Below are positions 47,897 to 56,561 of a stretch of 64,000 nucleotides of DNA, piece after piece (the stretch's first letter is position 1; every line of letters begins with the position of its first letter). Origin of the DNA: Zhengella mangrovi (lineage in GTDB: Bacteria > Pseudomonadota > Alphaproteobacteria > Rhizobiales > Rhizobiaceae). The notes beneath the pieces are model-generated. The model saw only the letters and a program-made list of their open reading frames with translations, did not search any database and had not been told where the DNA came from. The translations under genes were made by a program, and so were the position numbers. The stretch spans positions 33,632 to 97,631 of the forward strand of contig NZ_PDVP01000019.1 in the NCBI RefSeq assembly GCF_002727065.1, in the 5' to 3' direction.

Positions 47897-48853
47897 ATGG
47901 CCATGTTCGCAGACATCCTTTCCAATGGTTCGACCCTGCCGCTGGCCGCGATCCTGCTGTTCGCCGGCGGTCTCGCGATGGCCTGGCCGCTGGTGGCCGG
48001 GCCCGGCGGGCGCTCCGACCTGAAGCGGCGCCTGCACGTCGAGGGCACCGAGCGCAAGGAAAAGCCGGAAGCGGCGGTCCAGCGGCCGTCACAGCCCAAG
48101 GCGGTGCGCGAAAAGGCATTGAAGAAGGCGCAGGAGTTCTACCTCAAGACCGACCCGGATTCGGTGGCCCGCATCCGCTTCAAGCTGATCCGGGCGGGCT
48201 ACATGGACCCGCGCGCCACGGGATTCTTCTTCCTGACGCGGATCGTCAGCCTCGTGCTCTTCGGCGTCCTTGGCCTGGTGCTGACCCTTGGCCTCGGGTT
48301 TCGCCTGGCCTCCAACGACTGGATGCTGGCCATGCTGCTGGCCGCGTCCGGCTATTTCGTCCCGGGCCTGCTTCTCAATGTCCAGGTCAATGCCCGCAGC
48401 GCGGAATACCGCAACGGCTTTCCCGACTTCATGGACCTGATGGTCGTCTGCTCCGATGCCGGCATGAGCATGGAGGCGGCAATCGACCGCGTATCGCGGG
48501 AACTGATGAAGACCTACCCGGCGCTGGCGCTGAACCTGCAACTGGTCACGCTGGAACTGCGCGCCGGGCGCAACCTCAACGATGCGCTGCGCTCGCTGGG
48601 CGATCGCCTCGGGCTGGACGAGGTCCGGTCCTTCGCGACACTGCTGCAGCAGTCGAAGGAACTGGGCACGTCGCTTTCGGGGGCGCTGCGGGTGTTTTCC
48701 GACGAGATGCGGCACAAGCGCATGTCGCGCGCCGAGGAAAAGGCGCATGCGCTTCCGGCCAAGATGTCCGTTCCGGTGACCGGCTGCATCCTGCCGGTGG
48801 TGCTGCTCGTCGCCGTCATCCCGGTCATCGTGCAGGTCGCGGCGATGAAGTGA
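47897..48853 (+). CDS. tadC: Tad pilus assembly inner-membrane protein TadC
   Basis: A 318-residue T2SSF-domain protein, the second half of the platform. It shows an N-terminal helix (LPLAAILLFAGGLAMAWPLVAG), a membrane pair at about 110-165, and the core GFPDFMDLMVVCSDAGMSMEAAIDRVSREL ... SKELGTSLSGALRVFSDEMRHKRMSRAEEKAHALPAKMSVPV followed by a C-terminal helix. It starts 4 nt after tadB; a second ATG at 47903 is possible. A 141-nt gap with its own promoter separates it from tadD. Confidence 0.93.
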   Translation: MAMFADILSNGSTLPLAAILLFAGGLAMAWPLVAGPGGRSDLKRRLHVEGTERKEKPEAAVQRPSQPKAVREKALKKAQEFYLKTDPDSVARIRFKLIRAGYMDPRATGFFFLTRIVSLVLFGVLGLVLTLGLGFRLASNDWMLAMLLAASGYFVPGLLLNVQVNARSAEYRNGFPDFMDLMVVCSDAGMSMEAAIDRVSRELMKTYPALALNLQLVTLELRAGRNLNDALRSLGDRLGLDEVRSFATLLQQSKELGTSLSGALRVFSDEMRHKRMSRAEEKAHALPAKMSVPVTGCILPVVLLVAVIPVIVQVAAMK

Positions 48854-48905
48854 CGGGAAACGCGCCGTTTTCAAGGTTTCCCAAGTCTTAACCGGTAAGA
48901 GTATT

Positions 48906-48934
48906 TTGACCGGTTTTCAGCACGGCGATTTAAT
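48906..48934 (+). promoter_or_regulatory. Promoter of the tadD unit
   Basis: TTGACC (48906-48911), a 17-nt spacer and TTTAAT (48929-48934) each match five of six consensus bases, which would start transcription near 48941. Two ACCGGT palindromes at 48891-48896 and 48909-48914 lie 18 bp apart, the second overlapping the -35, and could be operator half-sites. Confidence 0.55.
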
Positions 48935-48994
48935 CAATTCTGTCTAATATATCCCCAGTAACGACCCGGAAACCGGGCAGGGAAGGGCAGGGCA

Positions 48995-49462
48995 ATGCGT
49001 CAAGGAATCTTCGCATCACTTCTGGCGGTCACAGTGCTGGCGGGCTGTTCGGCCGAGACAATGACCAAGATGGATACCACGGAAACCTCGGCACTGAGCG
49101 TTTCGCGGGATCTCTCGGAAGGCGATCTGAAGCAGGGCAAAGCGCAGTTCATGGAAGCCAACTACGGCCTCGCGGAGAAGCATTTCCGCAAGGCAGTCGA
49201 GCTGCGCGCCGACAATTCGGAAGCGTGGCTAGGGCTTGCCGCCGCCTATGACCAACTCGGCCGTTTCGACTTCGCCGACAGGGCCTACGACCAGTTGATC
49301 AGGATTGCCGGCCGCCGGCCGCGTATCGTCAACAACATGGGCTATTCGCAATACCTGCGCGGCAACAGGAAGAAGGCGCGCAAGCTGCTGAGCGAAGCGC
49401 GCCAGGCCCTGCCGGGAGACCCGGTGGTCGAGGCCAACTGGAAGCTGCTGCAAAAGACCTGA
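48995..49462 (+). CDS. tadD: TadD-like TPR lipoprotein
   Basis: A 155-residue lipoprotein with signal MRQGIFASLLAVTVLAGC (Cys18) and TPR repeats: FMEANYGLAEKHFRKAVELRADNSEAWLGLAAAYDQLGRFDFADRAYDQLI, then RIVNNMGYSQYLRGNRKKARKLLSEARQALPGDPVV. TadD proteins are thought to help secretin assembly or stability at the outer membrane. It is shorter than the usual TadD but has the expected position and design. It has its own promoter. Confidence 0.88.
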   Translation: MRQGIFASLLAVTVLAGCSAETMTKMDTTETSALSVSRDLSEGDLKQGKAQFMEANYGLAEKHFRKAVELRADNSEAWLGLAAAYDQLGRFDFADRAYDQLIRIAGRRPRIVNNMGYSQYLRGNRKKARKLLSEARQALPGDPVVEANWKLLQKT

Positions 49463-49508
49463 AAGCCGCGACGGCATGTCGGGCGACAAGACAGGGAAGG
49501 GGAAGGAC

Positions 49509-50516
49509 ATGGGTGAACTGCGACTGGGTGCCCCGGTGGCCGGACTGGCAAGCCGCACGAAAATTACCCCGGAGGACGTGGCGATGCTGCGCGGCGAGGT
49601 GTTTCGCGACGGCGTGGTGACGCGCGGCGAAGCCGAGGCGCTGTTTGCCCTCGACACCTCCTGCGAAGACAAGTGCCGCGAGTGGTCGACCTTCTTCGTC
49701 GAGGCGCTGACGGATTTCGTCGTGCACCAGGAGGTCCCGTCCGGCTACGTTTCGCAAGACAATGCCGACTGGCTGATCCGTTCGATTTCCATCGACGGCA
49801 AGGTGGAGACGGCGACGGAACTGGACCTGCTGATCAAGGTTCTTGAGACGGCGCGCAGCGCGCCGGACCGCCTGGCGGCCTTCGCCCTGAACCAGGTGGC
49901 GATCGCCGTGATCGACGGCGTGGGACCGCTTGTGCCGCATGGCGCAACTCTCACGCGCGGCGCGGTTTCGGAAAAAGACGTCGCCCTGCTGCGGCGCATT
50001 CTCTACGCCCAGGGCGGCGGCGGCAATCTCGGCATCTCGCGGGCCGAGGCCGAGGTCCTGTTCGATCTCAACGACAAGACTGCCCAGGCCGACAATCACG
50101 CCGACTGGGATCACCTGTTCGTCGGCGCCATCGCCAACCACCTGATGTGCGTTTCCGGCTATACGCCGCCGACGCGCGAAGAAGCGCTCAGGGTGCGCGA
50201 GTGGCTCGACGGCGATCCGCAGGTGAATGTCGGCGGGTTTCTCGGGCGGATGGTGTCGGGTGGCCTGTCGGCCGTTCTCGAGGCCTACCGGCGCCCGGAC
50301 GGCATCGAGGCCTGGTATGCCGGCAAGAACGCGCGTGTCGAGGCCGCCAATGCCACGGCGGAGGCGATCGATCAGACGGAAGCGAAGTGGCTGGTCGAGC
50401 GGATCGGCCGGGATGGCCAGTTGCATCGCAACGAAGCAGCCCTGCTCTCGTTCCTGAGAGAGGAAAGCCCGGACATCCACCCGGACCTGAAACCGCTGCT
50501 CGACCGGGTCGCCTGA
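49509..50516 (+). CDS. Hypothetical protein with an internal duplication, 335 aa
   Basis: I do not recognise a named family. The protein contains two copies of one domain. Repeat A (about residues 19-112) has ITPEDVAMLRGEVF, VTRGEAEALFAL, W-x3-FVEAL and IDGKVETATELDLL. Repeat B (about 153-318) has VSEKDVALLRRILY, ISRAEAEVLFDL, W-x3-FVGAI and RDGQLHRNEAALL, with an insert at about 232-290. The DG-x5-E motifs at the repeat ends look like helical acidic turns, perhaps EF-hand- or TerB-like. No signal peptide or membrane helix. The ATG at 49509 has AGGGG upstream; a further ATG at 49476 has none. It lies 46 nt after tadD and probably shares its transcript. Confidence 0.82.
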   Translation: MGELRLGAPVAGLASRTKITPEDVAMLRGEVFRDGVVTRGEAEALFALDTSCEDKCREWSTFFVEALTDFVVHQEVPSGYVSQDNADWLIRSISIDGKVETATELDLLIKVLETARSAPDRLAAFALNQVAIAVIDGVGPLVPHGATLTRGAVSEKDVALLRRILYAQGGGGNLGISRAEAEVLFDLNDKTAQADNHADWDHLFVGAIANHLMCVSGYTPPTREEALRVREWLDGDPQVNVGGFLGRMVSGGLSAVLEAYRRPDGIEAWYAGKNARVEAANATAEAIDQTEAKWLVERIGRDGQLHRNEAALLSFLREESPDIHPDLKPLLDRVA

Positions 50517-50535
50517 CCCGGAACCACGACAGGAC

Positions 50536-50576
50536 AAACGCGACGGGCGGTTCCAGCGAGCCGCCCGTCGCGTTTT
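50536..50576. terminator. Strong bidirectional terminator
   Basis: AAACGCGACGGGCGG and CCGCCCGTCGCGTTT form a perfect 15-bp stem around a 10-nt loop, with T-runs on the right (TTTT) and A-runs on the left. It lies between the convergent tadD-side gene and the XRE regulator gene and can stop transcription from both sides. Confidence 0.9.
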
Positions 50577-50586
50577 ACCTTGCGTA

Positions 50587-51009
50587 TCAGATCGTCCTGT
50601 TGAAGCGGGCGATTTCCGCTTCGAGGCGCTTGATGACGGCACCGGTTTCGTCGTGGAGCCGCTTCATGCGGGCCAGATGGCCGGACACCGTTCGGGCGAA
50701 ATCTTCTTCCGTGCTGGTCGCCGGGGCATCGCCGATGCCGTGGATCAGCCAGGCCAGCCCGACGTTGAGAACGCCGGCGAGCGTGGTCAGCCGGTTGGCG
50801 CGCGGCTCGGAGCGGTCGCTCTCCCACGCCATGACCGTGGCGGTCTTGACGCCGATGCGGCGGGCGAGTTGCTGGGGCGTCATGCCGGCCGCTTCGCGGG
50901 CGCGCGACATGCGGCCACCCATGGTGTCCATGTCGGCTTCGCCGGCGTAGATGGTTCCGGCTTCGTCAAACGGCTCCACTGCCGGAAGGGTGTCCCCCGG
51001 ATCGGACAT
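50587..51009 (-). CDS. XRE family transcriptional regulator
   Basis: A 140-residue DNA-binding protein. A HTH_3 domain occupies about residues 32-90 (MSRAREAAGMTPQQLARRIGVKTATVMAWESDRSEPRANRL), followed by LAWLIHGIGDAP and a C-terminal helical region (about 102-138, HLARMKRLHDETGAVIKRLEAEIARF) suited to dimerisation by a coiled coil. The N-terminal 30 residues are acidic and likely disordered. AAGGAG precedes the start by 7 nt. It follows fghA by 92 nt on the same strand, but no target can be deduced. Confidence 0.88.
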   Translation of the reverse strand: MSDPGDTLPAVEPFDEAGTIYAGEADMDTMGGRMSRAREAAGMTPQQLARRIGVKTATVMAWESDRSEPRANRLTTLAGVLNVGLAWLIHGIGDAPATSTEEDFARTVSGHLARMKRLHDETGAVIKRLEAEIARFNRTI

Positions 51010-51101
51010 GATCGTACTCCTTTTGGTTTCCGCTTTAGGTCGTATTCTGAAAGGAATGTGCCGGTGAACGGTGCGGCGCACCGTCCTGATCGCGGCAAGG
51101 A

Positions 51102-51935
51102 CTAATACAGCCGCGCCGCATGCCATTCCAGGTGATCGTCCATGAAGGACGAGATGAAGAAGTAGGAGTGATCGTAGCCTTCCTGCATGCGCAAGGTCAA
51201 ATCGATGCCGGTGTCCCTGACCGCTTCCTCGAACAGCCAGGGGCGCAGGCCGTCCTCCAGGAAACCGTCCGCCGTGCCCTGGTCGACGAGAAAACCGGGG
51301 AAGCGGGCGCCATCCTCGACGAGGGCGCAGGCATCGTAGGCGCGCCAGGCGGCCTGGTCGGAACCGAGGTACCTTGAAAAGGCGCCGGCCGACCAGTCGG
51401 CGGTCGACGGCTGCACGATCGGGGCGAAGGCCGAGCAGGCCTTGAAGCGATCCGGGTTCTTCAGGGCAATCGTCATGGCGCCATGGCCGCCCATGGAATG
51501 GCCAAAGACGGACTGGCGCGCCATGTCGGCGGGGAAATGCCCGGCGACAAGCGCCGGCAGTTCCGCGGTGACATAGGAATACATGTTGTAATGGGTGCTC
51601 CACGGCGCCTGCGTCGCGTCGAGGTAGAAGCCGGCGCCGGAACCGAACTGCCAGTTCGTCGCCTCGTTGGGCACGTCGTCTCCGCGCGGGCTGGTGTCGG
51701 GGCAGACGACGATCAGGCCGAGCTCGGCGGCCTTGCGGCGGTATTCACCCTTTTCCATGACGTTGGCGTGGGTGCAGGTGAGACCAGACAGGTACCAGAC
51801 CACGGGGCAGGGCCGCTCGGCGGCCTGCGGCGGCAAGAAGACGGCGAACGTCATCTCGCATTTGCACGTTTCTGATTCGTGGGAATAGACGCCCTGCATT
51901 CCGCCGTGGGACTTGTTCTGAGAGAGGATTTTCAT
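51102..51935 (-). CDS. fghA: S-formylglutathione hydrolase
   Basis: Hydrolyses S-formylglutathione to formate and glutathione, the second step of glutathione-dependent formaldehyde oxidation. The 277-residue product is an esterase-D-type serine hydrolase with the nucleophile in FGHSMGGHGAMTIAL and the catalytic Asp and His in the C-terminal half (GTADGFLEDGL, MQEGYDHSYFFISSF). It is the last gene of a leftward group of four starting with frmA. Confidence 0.95.
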   Translation of the reverse strand: MKILSQNKSHGGMQGVYSHESETCKCEMTFAVFLPPQAAERPCPVVWYLSGLTCTHANVMEKGEYRRKAAELGLIVVCPDTSPRGDDVPNEATNWQFGSGAGFYLDATQAPWSTHYNMYSYVTAELPALVAGHFPADMARQSVFGHSMGGHGAMTIALKNPDRFKACSAFAPIVQPSTADWSAGAFSRYLGSDQAAWRAYDACALVEDGARFPGFLVDQGTADGFLEDGLRPWLFEEAVRDTGIDLTLRMQEGYDHSYFFISSFMDDHLEWHAARLY

Positions 51936-51960
51936 GGGAGTTCCTGTCCTGCTGTGCGTT

Positions 51961-52410
51961 TCAGCCTGCCTTCAGCGCCAGGCGGACCATGCGGTCGAGC
52001 GCCTGGAGAAAGGCGGAGCGATCCTTCGCGGTGAAGCCCGGGTTGTAGCCCTTGATCTCGCCGGCTTCGCGCAGGTCCTGTTTCAGGTTGCGCATCGCGA
52101 CGGCCATGCCGATGGTCTCGGGCGTGAAGGGCCGGCCGGTGGGGCCGAGCACGTGCAGTCCCTTTTCGACCAGGCGCGCGGCCAGCGGCACATCGGCGGT
52201 GATTGCCACGTCGTTGGCTTCCGCGTTCCCGACGATCCAGTCGTCGGCGGCGTCGAACGCGCCGGATACCACGACGTTGCGGATCATCGGGTCGCGTGAC
52301 GGGCGCAGACCGGAATTGGCAACGAAGGTGACCGCGATGCCGTGCCGCTCGGCCACCTTGACGATTTCGGCCTTCACCGGGCAGGCGTCGGCATCGACAT
52401 AGATCTGCAT
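51961..52410 (-). CDS. YaiI/YqxD family protein (DUF188)
   Basis: A 149-residue protein of the UPF0178 family. It opens MQIYVDADACPVKAEIVKVAERHGI, with the conserved DADACPVK block, and contains VAITADVPLAARLVEKGLHVLGP and FTPETIGMAVAMRNL. The fold is PIN-like with clustered Asp residues, so a nuclease or metal-dependent role has been proposed, but the function is unknown. It lies between the two formaldehyde genes and 25 nt before fghA. Confidence 0.93.
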   Translation of the reverse strand: MQIYVDADACPVKAEIVKVAERHGIAVTFVANSGLRPSRDPMIRNVVVSGAFDAADDWIVGNAEANDVAITADVPLAARLVEKGLHVLGPTGRPFTPETIGMAVAMRNLKQDLREAGEIKGYNPGFTAKDRSAFLQALDRMVRLALKAG

Positions 52411-52450
52411 GGGTCTTCCGGCCGTTCCTGTCTCGTGCGGTGCCAGCGGC

Positions 52451-52858
52451 TTATCGCGGGTACCATTCCTCGGTGGAGACGAGCTTGCTGCCGCCATAGG
52501 TCCAGATGCCGCTCCAGGAGCCATCCGGCTGCTGGATGTAGAAGGCCTGGCCGAAGGTTCGCCCGGACACGTAACCGATCGACAGAGTGGTGTTGTCGGC
52601 ACTGGCCGGCCCGACCGTGTACTGGCCGCCGGCAATCGTGGCGCCGAGCCCGGTGCCGATATAGCGCGAACCGGCAATGTCCCAGACGACCGAATACGTC
52701 TGGCCGGTGCGCCTGACGGTGACCGTGCCATGGTAGGTGCGGCCGTTGTCGGGGTTCATTCCCTCGACGTCATAGGTTCCGGTGGGATCGGCGATGGCAA
52801 GTCCGCAGGTCATCATCACGGCCAGGGTTGCCGCAACGGGTGTCTTCATGGTCGCCAT
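52451..52858 (-). CDS. Hypothetical exported protein, 135 aa
   Basis: A small secreted protein with signal peptide MATMKTPVAATLAVMMTCGLAIA (likely cut near residue 23). The mature domain begins DPTGTYDVEGMNPDNGRTYHGTVTVRRTGQTYSVVWDIAGSRYIGTGLG and looks like a beta-barrel or lipocalin-like fold with Gly/Tyr-rich strands. GAGGAG lies 7 nt before the start and overlaps the frmA stop, so translation is probably coupled to frmA. Similar exported proteins occur beside unrelated genes, so I do not infer a role in formaldehyde metabolism. Confidence 0.8.
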   Translation of the reverse strand: MATMKTPVAATLAVMMTCGLAIADPTGTYDVEGMNPDNGRTYHGTVTVRRTGQTYSVVWDIAGSRYIGTGLGATIAGGQYTVGPASADNTTLSIGYVSGRTFGQAFYIQQPDGSWSGIWTYGGSKLVSTEEWYPR

Positions 52859-52869
52859 CGCCGTTCTCC

Positions 52870-53994
<1,125 letters not shown>

Positions 53995-54164
53995 TCGGGA
54001 TCCTCCGGAACATGTCTGTGGTCGGCCGGCAGAGTTTCAGGAAACGTGGCGGCTTTCAACCTTGGATCGGTGCCTTTGCGCGATTCGGTGGACCGGCGCG
54101 CCCCTCTGCCGCAATTGCGAGCGCCTCTCTATAATCGCGCTGATTCGAAACCCGGGCTGAACTC

Positions 54165-54596
54165 ATGCTGCAGAACCTGTTGGCCGGTACCGTGGTCATC
54201 GCGCTGACCGTGGTCATTCATACATTCGGGCTGATCGCGGTCACGCGGGTCATGGCCTGGATGACGAACCGGTTCCGCATGCACGGCCGGCGCTCGCGGG
54301 TGATCGCCATGATCACCGTGGTTTTCGGGCTGTTCGCCATCATGACGGTCGAGGTCTGGCTTTGGGCGGCCGCCTATATCGTGACCGGCAGTTTCGACCG
54401 CTTCAGCACCGCGCTCTACTTCTCCACCGTGACCTTCTCGACGCTGGGCTACGGCGACGTGCTGCCACATCCGGAATGGCGGCTGTTCACGGCGCTCGAG
54501 GGGGTCAACGGCTTCCTGCTGATCGGATGGTCGACCGCCTACCTGGTGGCCGCGGGCACGCGTATCGGTCCGTTCAAGGCCGGCGAGCATTTCTGA
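54165..54596 (+). CDS. Two-pore-helix potassium channel-like protein
   Basis: A 143-residue membrane protein with three hydrophobic segments (about residues 5-30, 46-72 and 108-130). The potassium filter TLGYGD (93-98) sits in the pore loop STALYFSTVTFSTLGYGDVLP. The last segment VNGFLLIGWSTAYLVAAGT forms the inner helix. No cytoplasmic RCK or cyclic-nucleotide domain follows, so gating cannot be predicted. It is divergent from frmA and precedes the M50 fusion gene by 151 nt. Confidence 0.88.
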   Translation: MLQNLLAGTVVIALTVVIHTFGLIAVTRVMAWMTNRFRMHGRRSRVIAMITVVFGLFAIMTVEVWLWAAAYIVTGSFDRFSTALYFSTVTFSTLGYGDVLPHPEWRLFTALEGVNGFLLIGWSTAYLVAAGTRIGPFKAGEHF

Positions 54597-54747
54597 GACC
54601 CGCGCGACGACCCGGCGCTGATCGCCGGCCGCCGGCGCTTAACAGACGGTTCACCGTCCCCGCAGCGGGAGGTGCCTCGTTCATGTTTCCCTAAGTGCCG
54701 CGCGGCGACAGTGGTGCCAGGCTGTCAGACAAGCGGAAAAAGACTTC

Positions 54748-56001
54748 GTGAATACCGCACTCATCCTTTTTGCCGGGGTCAACCTGGCGATCATCTTCCT
54801 TGCCATCGCAGCGCCGCTGGGCGTTCGCCGGTTCACGCTGACCACGACGGTACGGGCGCCGCGGGACAAGCTTTTCCAGGCCCTGCATCCCTTTGGACGT
54901 CACGCGGACTGGTCGGGCCAGATCGTGTCCTCGCGTCCTGACCCGGACGGGACAGGCGGAGAGATCTCGCTGTCCTGGCTCGGGCGCGACAACCAGCCGA
55001 TCCGCCGCCAGGTGCAGGTGGTGGAGACGGTGCCCGGCGCGGCGTTTGCCGAGACCGTGACGGACGACACGTCGCTGGACGCCTCGTTCTGGCGCCACTG
55101 GCGCAGCGAGGTGCAGTTGCGCGACGAGCCGGACGGGTCGGTGCGGGTTTCCATGACCCGGACGGACCGGTACCGCGGCGCGGCGTTTCTCGTCTTCCGC
55201 TGGTTTGCCGCGAGGCGCGAACTGATCAAGCTGAAGACCTGGGCCGAAACGGGCGTCTACACGCCGGGCGGCCTGTTCGAGCACCCGGCGACGCAACTGG
55301 CCATGGCCGCGCTTTCCGTTGTCATCCTCTGGCCGATCTTCGGCCTGACGAAGCTGGGCTTCATGCTGGCGCTGGCGCTGACCGTGGTGATCGCCCTGCA
55401 CGAACTGGGGCACATGGCTGCCTTCCGCCTGATGGGGCACAAGTCGGCGCGGATGATCTTCATTCCCGTGCTGGGCGGCGTGGCGATCGGCGGGCGGCCC
55501 TATGATTCGCGCTTCGAGATCGCCTTCGTCGCGCTGATGGGCGCGGGCTTCTCCGGCTTCCTGGTACCGATCGCGGTCTATGGCCACGAGGTGGCCCTTT
55601 CCGCCGGGAACGGCGCGCTTGCCGCCTTCCTCGGCACGGTCGGCGCCTGCGCCGCCTTCTTCAACCTGGCCAATCTCGTGCCGGTGTGGAAATTCGACGG
55701 CGGGCAGGTGCTGCGCCAGATCACGCCGGAGACCGGGCCGGCACGGCTGATGGCCTCGATGATCATCCTGCTCTCGGTCATGGTGTTTGCGTGGCTCGGC
55801 GGCTTTTCCGGCCGGGCGCTGCTGATCGCCTGTGCGGTCATGACCCTGCTCAGCCTGATCACCGTGAACAGCGGCGTGAAACCCCGCGCGGAGATGAAGC
55901 CGATCAGTGCTGCCGAACGGGTGCTCATCACCGGCGGGCTGGCCGCGGCGCTCGTGATCCACGGGTCCGGCATCGTCTGGGCGATGCACGCCTTCTTCTG
56001 A
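54748..56001 (+). CDS. SRPBCC domain fused to an M50 (site-2 protease type) metallopeptidase
   Basis: A 417-residue membrane protein with an unusual layout. It has an N-terminal helix (about residues 5-24), a SRPBCC/START-like soluble domain (about 30-160, LTTTVRAPRDKLFQALHPFGRHADWSG), then a six-helix M50 peptidase core with the zinc motif HELGH (218-222) and the third ligand in NLVPVWKFDGG (Asp317). So a hydrophobic-ligand-binding fold is joined to an intramembrane protease. The start is GTG, chosen because no ATG with a ribosome-binding site is near. The K+-channel-like gene is just upstream. Confidence 0.85.
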   Translation: MNTALILFAGVNLAIIFLAIAAPLGVRRFTLTTTVRAPRDKLFQALHPFGRHADWSGQIVSSRPDPDGTGGEISLSWLGRDNQPIRRQVQVVETVPGAAFAETVTDDTSLDASFWRHWRSEVQLRDEPDGSVRVSMTRTDRYRGAAFLVFRWFAARRELIKLKTWAETGVYTPGGLFEHPATQLAMAALSVVILWPIFGLTKLGFMLALALTVVIALHELGHMAAFRLMGHKSARMIFIPVLGGVAIGGRPYDSRFEIAFVALMGAGFSGFLVPIAVYGHEVALSAGNGALAAFLGTVGACAAFFNLANLVPVWKFDGGQVLRQITPETGPARLMASMIILLSVMVFAWLGGFSGRALLIACAVMTLLSLITVNSGVKPRAEMKPISAAERVLITGGLAAALVIHGSGIVWAMHAFF

Positions 56002-56011
56002 TCCCGGGTGC

Positions 56012-56491
56012 CTAGGGGACGATGCGCCGGGCGATCCAGGCGTAGGTGTCGGTGACGACATGAACCGGCTTTTCCGCCAGGCCGGCGATAGTGTCACGCG
56101 CCGGCAGGGCGGAGCGAATGACGTCGAGCGCGCGGGCGGTCAGGCGGGGCTGGCCGGACGGATCTTCCGCGGCCGCGGGGGCTTTCGGTTCGACGGGCAC
56201 GCTGGGGCGGGGCGGATCGACGACACGACCGGCCTCGACCAGGATCATCTCCGGTTGCGCAGGCGTCCTGGCAGCCGCTGGTGCGGGCGCGGCGTGAGCG
56301 ACCTGCTCTGCCTGGCATGCCGCGACCACCACCGGATAGTCCCGGTTGGTGATGCGGGAGAGCGTGGCTTCGGACGCGCCGTCGCATTCGGCAACGGAGT
56401 CGTACCGGCCGGGCGCCGTCTCGATGTAATGGCAATGCGTGGCGCTGTCGTCGCATCCCATGATCGCCATGATGACCAGTGCAGCAGGCAT
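56012..56491 (-). CDS. Hypothetical protein with a cysteine-rich N-terminus, 159 aa
   Basis: Starts MPAALVIMAIMGCDDSATHCHYIET behind GAGGG. The N-terminal hydrophobic stretch could be an export signal. If so, Cys13 in IMGC is a possible lipidation site, with Cys20, Cys34 and Cys57 as disulfide candidates. The second half is Pro/Ala-rich (about residues 80-115), then a helical end (LTARALDVIRSALPARDTIAGL). Family not recognised. It is 70 nt downstream of ggt on the same strand. Confidence 0.7.
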   Translation of the reverse strand: MPAALVIMAIMGCDDSATHCHYIETAPGRYDSVAECDGASEATLSRITNRDYPVVVAACQAEQVAHAAPAPAAARTPAQPEMILVEAGRVVDPPRPSVPVEPKAPAAAEDPSGQPRLTARALDVIRSALPARDTIAGLAEKPVHVVTDTYAWIARRIVP

Positions 56492-56561
56492 GTCGCCCTC
56501 ATCCGTTTTCGTCGTGACCGGCCGGACGGATCGCAGGCAAAAGCGGCGCAATCATGGACAG

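Noticed and set aside
48880..48945. CtrA site (TTAA-N7-TTAA) upstream of tadD
   Set aside because: TTAA occurs twice, but never with the 7-base spacing; a sigma-70 promoter explains the region better.
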